From Lactobacillus hamsteri DSM 5661 = JCM 6256 (GTDB taxonomy: Bacteria; Bacillota; Bacilli; Lactobacillales; Lactobacillaceae): a stretch of DNA of 64,000 bases. Position numbers and translations under genes: made by a program. The stretch is taken from positions 48,878 to 112,877 of the forward strand of contig NZ_BALY01000001.1 in the NCBI RefSeq assembly GCF_000615445.1, given 5' to 3'. Positions 59,414-64,000 of the stretch are shown piece by piece (positions within the stretch are counted from its first letter, which is position 1; every line of letters begins with the position of its first letter). The notes beneath the pieces are model-generated. The model was not told the DNA's origin. It did not search any database and saw only the letters and a program-made list of their open reading frames with translations.

Positions 59414-60805
59414 GGGATTTTAATCTTGTGATGAATTCGGCTTTTTCTTTAGTTTTTTGCTTGTTCCCATTCTTTCTTGAACATATGTTTGATATAATGT
59501 TACTAGAAGGGAGGAACAAATGTGCTGAAAGGAATCAAATTAAGGCTCTACCCTAATAAAACCCAGCAAGACCAGCTTGAGCAGATGTTTGGCAATGACC
59601 GTTTTGTCTGGAATCAGATGCTGGCTATGATGAACGAGCGCTACCAGAACAATAAGGATTTGCCTTTTTTGGGCAAGTTTAAGCTGAATTACCTGCTTAA
59701 GCCGCTTAAGAAAGAATATCCCTTTTTGAAAAATAGCGATTCTTCAAGCCTGCAGGTAGTTAATGAATTTTTAACCCAGTCTTGGAAAAACTTTTTTCAA
59801 GATAAAAGCGGCCAAATTGGCAAGCCGCGCTTTCATTCACGCAAGTATTTAAAGAAGTCTTATACTGGCAAGTCGATCATCAAAGTTGCTGGCAAGCGAT
59901 ACCTGAAGATCCCTAAGTTGGGTTATATTAAAACCAGTAAAACAGGGTTTTTGGAAGGTGCTAAAATCAAGCGTTATACGGTTGTGCTTGAATCAACGGG
60001 CAAATATTATCTGTCCCTGCAGGCAGAAGTGTCTGAACCCCAAAAGCTTCGCTTAACTGGCAGAGAAATTGGCATCGATGTCGGTATAGCTGATTTAGCA
60101 ATTCTGTCTAATGGCTTGAAATACCCTAGCTTTGATGGCTCTTATTTTGAAAAGAAAGCCAAAGCATGGCAAAGAAAATATTCCCGCCGCAGACATTTGG
60201 CTAAGCTGTTGGCTTTGCAGGATAAAAATAGAAAAGTGCTTTGTCCTAGAAGCGTGGAAAACTTTGTTAATTGGCAAAAAGCCCAAAAACTAAAAGCCAG
60301 ATATCAAGCTAAAGCAACTAATCAGCGTAGAGACTATTTGCATAAGTTAACGACACATTTGGTTAAGCAGTATGATGTGATTGTCATCGAAGATTTGAAA
60401 ACCAAGAATCTTCAACACAATCACTGCCTGGCCAAATCAATCGCCAATGCTTCATGGCGGATGTTTAGACAAATGCTGGAATATAAATGCAAGTGGTATG
60501 GTAAAAGACTAATTGCGGTAGATCCTAAAAACACTTCAAGAATTTGCTCAGAATGTGGCTATAACAGCGGCGCCAAGCCATTAGAGATTCGTGAATGGAC
60601 TTGTCCTAAGTGTCAAACTAGGCATGACCGGGATATTAACGCGGCAATTAATATCTTGTATAAAGCAAAGCCAAATGGTCAGGGACTGGCCATGGTAAAG
60701 AGCTGAGTTCCGTGAGTTAGGTATTTGAGCAATCAATGTAAGATCCTAAACACTACTTAGTGTTCCCAGAACCCCGGCACTTTAGTGCCGGTGTAGTTCA
60801 TTTCA
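59405..60805 (+). mobile_element. TnpB-only IS200/IS605-type element (IS1341-like)
   Basis: About 1.4 kb carrying a single tnpB without tnpA. The right end holds two hairpins, AACACTA/TAGTGTT (60749-60764) and CCGGCACT/AGTGCCGG (60774-60791), followed by TGTAGTTCAT near the presumed end (about 60800-60805). The left boundary is unclear; an imperfect hairpin CACGGGATT/AATCTTGTG (59411-59430) is a candidate. tnpB uses CTG and AGC-type codons more than the neighbours, which fits foreign origin. Coordinates are estimates. Confidence 0.75.
59522..60706 (+). CDS. tnpB: TnpB RNA-guided nuclease
   Basis: 394 residues, full length. N-terminal helix-turn-helix OrfB domain (LKGIKLRLYPNKTQQDQLEQ). RuvC-I Asp in IGIDVGIADLAI (near 187), RuvC-II Glu in VIVIEDLKTKN (near 293), zinc finger CSEC ... 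CPKC (near 341-363) and RuvC-III Asp in RHDRDINAAI (near 368) are all intact. Characterised TnpB proteins cut DNA guided by an RNA from the element's right end and help the element persist. Promoter: extended -10 TGATATAAT (59489-59497). Start codon GTG or TTG-like at 59522 behind GGGAGG. Confidence 0.92.
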   Translation: MLKGIKLRLYPNKTQQDQLEQMFGNDRFVWNQMLAMMNERYQNNKDLPFLGKFKLNYLLKPLKKEYPFLKNSDSSSLQVVNEFLTQSWKNFFQDKSGQIGKPRFHSRKYLKKSYTGKSIIKVAGKRYLKIPKLGYIKTSKTGFLEGAKIKRYTVVLESTGKYYLSLQAEVSEPQKLRLTGREIGIDVGIADLAILSNGLKYPSFDGSYFEKKAKAWQRKYSRRRHLAKLLALQDKNRKVLCPRSVENFVNWQKAQKLKARYQAKATNQRRDYLHKLTTHLVKQYDVIVIEDLKTKNLQHNHCLAKSIANASWRMFRQMLEYKCKWYGKRLIAVDPKNTSRICSECGYNSGAKPLEIREWTCPKCQTRHDRDINAAINILYKAKPNGQGLAMVKS

Positions 60806-60825
60806 TCTAAAGAGGAGGCAGAATA
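60600..60825 (+). ncRNA. Presumed omega RNA (reRNA) of TnpB, boundaries approximate
   Basis: By analogy with other TnpB elements, the guide RNA overlaps the 3' end of tnpB and the right end. The two hairpins at 60749-60764 and 60774-60791 form its scaffold, and the guide would be the roughly 16-20 bases beyond the element end, here TTCATCTAAAGAGGAGGC, which belongs to the interrupted DeoR gene. Ends inferred. Confidence 0.55.
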
Positions 60826-61276
60826 GGTAAGGCGTTCGCTTTTTTTTGATTTCTCCACCGAGCATGCTGACGGCTGGAAGCGGATAACGCATCAAAGCTG
60901 CCGCATTATCGATTGAATTAGTAACTATTTGCAAATCGATTCCACCAAGCATATTGCATAACTGACATAAAGTTGTAGAGGGACCAATGAAATCAAATTG
61001 TCCAGGATGAATGAAACGTTTGGCTACTTTAGCCATTTTTTCTTTAATCGGAGATTGAATTTGATTACGAGATAAAAAGTCTGGCACATCATTTTGATTA
61101 ATTTCCATTAAGCCCCCATGAATTCTAATTGCTTGTCCGGTCGTGGTTAACCGAAGGACATCGCGACGCGCCGTATCAAAAGAGACTTTAAAGTGGGATG
61201 CTAAAAAACGGGTTGATAATTGATGTTTGTCTTTTAGCATCTGTTTAATTTCGATTAATCTTTTTTCTTGTGTCAT
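60806..61276 (-). pseudogene. DeoR family regulator, cut off by the TnpB element
   Basis: Sugar-metabolism repressor missing its last third (about 157 of 250 residues). Start ATG 61276 follows GGAGGAAGAAA. Winged helix: LSTRFLASHFKVSFDTARRDVLRL (near 21-45). Sensor domain starts IHPGQFDFIGPSTTLCQL. The frame goes astray at the T8 run 60840-60847; with one A fewer it reads MLGGEIKKSERLTYSASSLDEM, a good DeoR match, before meeting the element's end. The missing part is not at the other side of the element. Its former target may be the divergent phosphoketolase gene. Confidence 0.8.
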
Positions 61277-61586
61277 TTTCTTCCTCCACATCGAATACTA
61301 TCATGACTAGAAATAAAAATATTTATTTGGTGCGTGTTTAATATTTTTTATTAAGCATATATCCGTATTTACAAAAGCGAATACAGATATGTAGAAATCA
61401 AAATACTGATAAATCAGTGATTACTAATAATTGTAGTAAATGAAACGCTTAAATTCATTCATAATAATTGGGTGGTACCAATTAATAAAATAGTTGAACT
61501 TTTGTAAAAAATTGGTATTATAGAGTTATAAATAAAACGAGAAAACGTTATCAAAATAAATAAAATTATTTCAAAGGAGATTGTAA
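61277..61586 (+). promoter_or_regulatory. xfp: xfp control region: promoter, cre site and two inverted repeats
   Basis: Promoter TTGAAC (61494-61499), 16 bases, TATTAT (61516-61521). The cre-like AGAAAACGTTATCA (61540-61553) matches TGWAANCGNTNWCA at 13 of 14 positions and lies downstream of the promoter, where CcpA would block elongation. TAATTGG-N6-CCAATTA (61465-61484), just upstream of -35, and ACTGATAAATCAGT (61405-61418) are operator-like inverted repeats. The ribosome binding site AAAGGAG precedes the ATG. Confidence 0.7.
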
Positions 61587-63983
61587 ATGTCAGTCGATTA
61601 CAATTCAAAAGAATACTTAAAGAGCGTTGATGCTTACTGGCGTGCAGCTAACTATTTATCAGTTGGTCAGCTTTTCTTAATGAAGAATCCACTTCTTAAG
61701 ACTCCATTAGTTGCTGAAGATATTAAACCTAAGCCAATTGGACACTGGGGTACAATTGCACCACAAAACTTTATTTATGCTCACTTAAATCGTGTCCTTA
61801 AAAAATACAACTTAGATATGTTTTATATTGAAGGCTCAGGTCATGGTGGCCAAGTTATGGTTTCCAATTCATATCTTGATGGTTCATATACTGAACGTTA
61901 TCCAGAAATCACCCAAGATGAAGAGGGAATGACTAAACTTTTCAAACGTTTTAGTTTTCCAGGCGGAGTTGCTTCTCATGCTGCTCCTGAAACTCCAGGT
62001 TCAATTCACGAAGGTGGAGAATTGGGATATGCACTTTCTCACGGTACAGGCGCAATTTTGGATAATCCAGATGTAATTGCTGCTGTTGAAATCGGTGATG
62101 GGGAAGCAGAAACTGGTCCTCTTGCAGCAAGCTGGTTTAGTGACAAATTTATTAATCCAATTAAAGACGGTGCCGTTCTTCCAATTTTACAAATCAATGG
62201 TTTTAAGATTTCTAACCCAACTATTGTTTCTAGAATGAGCGATGAAGAATTAACCGAATACTTCCACGGTATGGGTTGGGATCCTTATTTTGTTTCTGTC
62301 TTTAAGGGCGGACGCTTTGATGGTGAAAAAGATCCAATGCAAATTCATGAAGAAATGGCTAAGACCATGGACGAAGTTATTGAAAAGATCAAGGCTATTC
62401 AAAAGCACGCACGTGAAAACAACGATGCAACTTTGCCACATTGGCCAATGATTATTTTCCAATGTCCAAAAGGTTGGACAGGCCCAAAGAAGGATTTAGA
62501 TGGTAACCCAGTTGAGAACTCCTTCCGTGCCCATCAAATTCCAATTCCTGTATCTCAAAGTGATATGACTCACAAGGATATGCTCGTTGATTGGCTCGAA
62601 AGTTACAAGCCGGAAGAATTGTTCAATGAAGATGGTTCACCTAAGGAAATTGTGACTGAAAACACTGCTGAAGGCGACCATAGAATGGCTATGAATCCAG
62701 TTACTAATGGAGGCAAGAATCCTAAGCGTTTAAACTTGCCAGATTATCGCAAGTACGCTTTGAAGTTTAAGCCAGGTCAAATGGAAGCTGAAGATATGGT
62801 GGAATGGGCTAAGTATTTGAATGAAGTGGCTAAGTTAAATCCTGACACATTCCGTGGTTTTGGTCCTGATGAATCTAAGTCAAATCGTTTATTCAGCTTG
62901 CTTGACGATCAAAAACGTCAATGGGAATTGGAAGTTCATGAACCAAATGATGAAAATATGGCTCCAAGTGGTCGTGTTATTGATTCACAATTGTCAGAAC
63001 ACCAAGATGAAGGTTTCCTTGAAGGATATGTTTTGACTGGTCGTCATGGTTTCTTTGCAACTTATGAAGCATTTGGTCGCGTTGTAGATTCAATGCTTAC
63101 TCAACATATGAAATGGCTTAGAAAAGCTAAGGAACAATATTGGCGTCATGATTACCCAGCTCTTAACTTTGTTGCAACGTCTACTGTATTCCAACAAGAT
63201 CACAATGGGTACACTCACCAAGATCCAGGTATCTTGACTCATTTATATGAAAAGAATCGCCCAGATCTTATTCATGAATACTTACCTTCAGACACTAATA
63301 CTTTGCTTGCCGTATCTAATAAGGCATTCCAAGATCGTGAATGTATTAATGTGTTGGTAACTTCAAAGCAGTCTCGTCCACAATGGTTCTCAATTGAAGA
63401 AGCTGAAAAACTTGTTGATAAAGGTTTAGGCTATATTGATTGGGCTTCAACTGATAAGGGCGCAAAACCAGATGTTGTTTTTGCTTCAACAGAAACAGAA
63501 CCAACTTTGGAAACTTTAGCGGCTATTGATATTTTGCATAAGAAGTTCCCAGAGCTTAAGATTCGTTACATTAACGTTGTTGATGTTATGAAGTTGATTA
63601 ACACTGATGATAATCCAAATGCAATTTCACAAAAAGAATTTGATCGTCTCTTCCCAACAGATGTGCCAATTATTTTTGCATGGCATGGTTACAAGAGTAT
63701 GATGGAATCCATTTGGTTCGGTCGTAAACGTTATAATGTTCATATTCACTGTTATGAAGAAAATGGTGATATTACTACTCCATTTGATATGCGTGTATTG
63801 AACCATCTTGATCGTTTCGATTTGGCTAAAGATGCTGTTGAAAGTATCCCAAGTTTGGCTGGTAAGCATGCAGACTTTATAGATGAAATGGATAAATTGC
63901 TTGCTAAGCACCACCAATACATCCGTGATAATGGTAAGGATATTCCTGAAGTTACGGAATGGAAATGGGAAGGCCTTAAGTAA
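61587..63983 (+). CDS. xfp: Xylulose-5-phosphate / fructose-6-phosphate phosphoketolase
   Basis: Thiamine-diphosphate enzyme splitting xylulose-5-phosphate into acetyl phosphate and glyceraldehyde-3-phosphate (and F6P for dual-specific forms). 798 residues, full length. Visible: [17 protein letters not shown], the GSGHGGQ region, [17 protein letters not shown], the ThDP motif GDGEAETGP (near 170) with its Asn-containing continuation, [17 protein letters not shown] in the Pyr domain (near 535) and the C-terminal [21 protein letters not shown]. It completes pentose breakdown from rbsK-rpiA. Followed by TAATAA. Confidence 0.96.
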   Translation: MSVDYNSKEYLKSVDAYWRAANYLSVGQLFLMKNPLLKTPLVAEDIKPKPIGHWGTIAPQNFIYAHLNRVLKKYNLDMFYIEGSGHGGQVMVSNSYLDGSYTERYPEITQDEEGMTKLFKRFSFPGGVASHAAPETPGSIHEGGELGYALSHGTGAILDNPDVIAAVEIGDGEAETGPLAASWFSDKFINPIKDGAVLPILQINGFKISNPTIVSRMSDEELTEYFHGMGWDPYFVSVFKGGRFDGEKDPMQIHEEMAKTMDEVIEKIKAIQKHARENNDATLPHWPMIIFQCPKGWTGPKKDLDGNPVENSFRAHQIPIPVSQSDMTHKDMLVDWLESYKPEELFNEDGSPKEIVTENTAEGDHRMAMNPVTNGGKNPKRLNLPDYRKYALKFKPGQMEAEDMVEWAKYLNEVAKLNPDTFRGFGPDESKSNRLFSLLDDQKRQWELEVHEPNDENMAPSGRVIDSQLSEHQDEGFLEGYVLTGRHGFFATYEAFGRVVDSMLTQHMKWLRKAKEQYWRHDYPALNFVATSTVFQQDHNGYTHQDPGILTHLYEKNRPDLIHEYLPSDTNTLLAVSNKAFQDRECINVLVTSKQSRPQWFSIEEAEKLVDKGLGYIDWASTDKGAKPDVVFASTETEPTLETLAAIDILHKKFPELKIRYINVVDVMKLINTDDNPNAISQKEFDRLFPTDVPIIFAWHGYKSMMESIWFGRKRYNVHIHCYEENGDITTPFDMRVLNHLDRFDLAKDAVESIPSLAGKHADFIDEMDKLLAKHHQYIRDNGKDIPEVTEWKWEGLK

Positions 63984-64000
63984 TAAATAAAATGTAAAAT

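Noticed and set aside
59411..59430. Hairpin CACGGGATT/AATCTTGTG as definite left end of the TnpB element
   Set aside because: It has two GT pairs and lies inside a coding-like stretch; I keep it only as a candidate.

Overview
The window is a low-GC Gram-positive chromosome segment and reads as a Lactobacillus of the acidophilus/gasseri-johnsonii type. The pointers are an SLAP-domain surface protein, oleate hydratase, CamS-GatCAB synteny, a T-box, a PyrR attenuator, cre-type control and a phosphoketolase. This placement is inferred from gene content and protein character, not from a database search. No rRNA, prophage or CRISPR array is visible. There is one tRNA (Leu, anticodon AAG) and one TnpB-only insertion element.

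Layout. 1-9.2 kb: cell-surface polysaccharide/teichoic acid genes (partial GT4 glycosyltransferase, CDP-glycerol transferase family protein, flippase, GT32-like transferase), interrupted by NAD salvage (pncB-nadE) and a Ca2+/Mn2+ P-type ATPase behind a yybP-ykoY riboswitch. 9.2-20.3 kb: housekeeping genes (SprT-like, tRNA-Leu, glucosaminidase, pcrA-ligA-camS-gatCAB-dgkB). 20.3-26.5 kb: BI-1 protein, NhaC antiporter under a T-box, an rRNA uracil methyltransferase with tag, a GlpF channel, a glutamine amidotransferase. 26.5-32 kb: two tandem DHA2 drug/lipid-type exporters, a TetR regulator and divergent oleate hydratase. 32-39.7 kb: GNAT, uracil permease with PyrR attenuator, Gfo/Idh oxidoreductase with VOC protein, an MFS-lipoprotein-RpiR operon, an M42 peptidase. 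39.9-47.5 kb: two tandem orphan phosphonate-type binding lipoproteins, a broken phosphoglycerate mutase, a MarR-controlled heterodimeric ABC exporter, a TPP-riboswitch-controlled YkoE. 47.5-56.5 kb: udk, a Glu/Gln ABC transporter, a lipase-like protein, dps, and a ribose/nucleoside salvage operon ending in its GntR regulator. 56.6-59 kb: an Rgg regulator, a divergent 38-codon hydrophobic peptide gene and an SLAP-domain exported protein. 59-64 kb: TnpB element, an interrupted DeoR gene and phosphoketolase.

The most system-like unexplained unit is the Rgg / small peptide / SLAP locus (56.7-58.9 kb). It looks like a possible peptide-pheromone circuit controlling a surface protein. The peptide and rgg start codons are only 18 bases apart on opposite strands, so their 5' ends must overlap in antisense.

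Data quality: ten genes carry a single-base indel, usually in a short homopolymer, that breaks an otherwise intact reading frame. They include pcrA, which is normally needed for growth. One further gene carries a TGG-to-TAG stop. The density and type suggest base-calling or assembly error more than real gene decay, so I annotate these as one gene each and mark the break.
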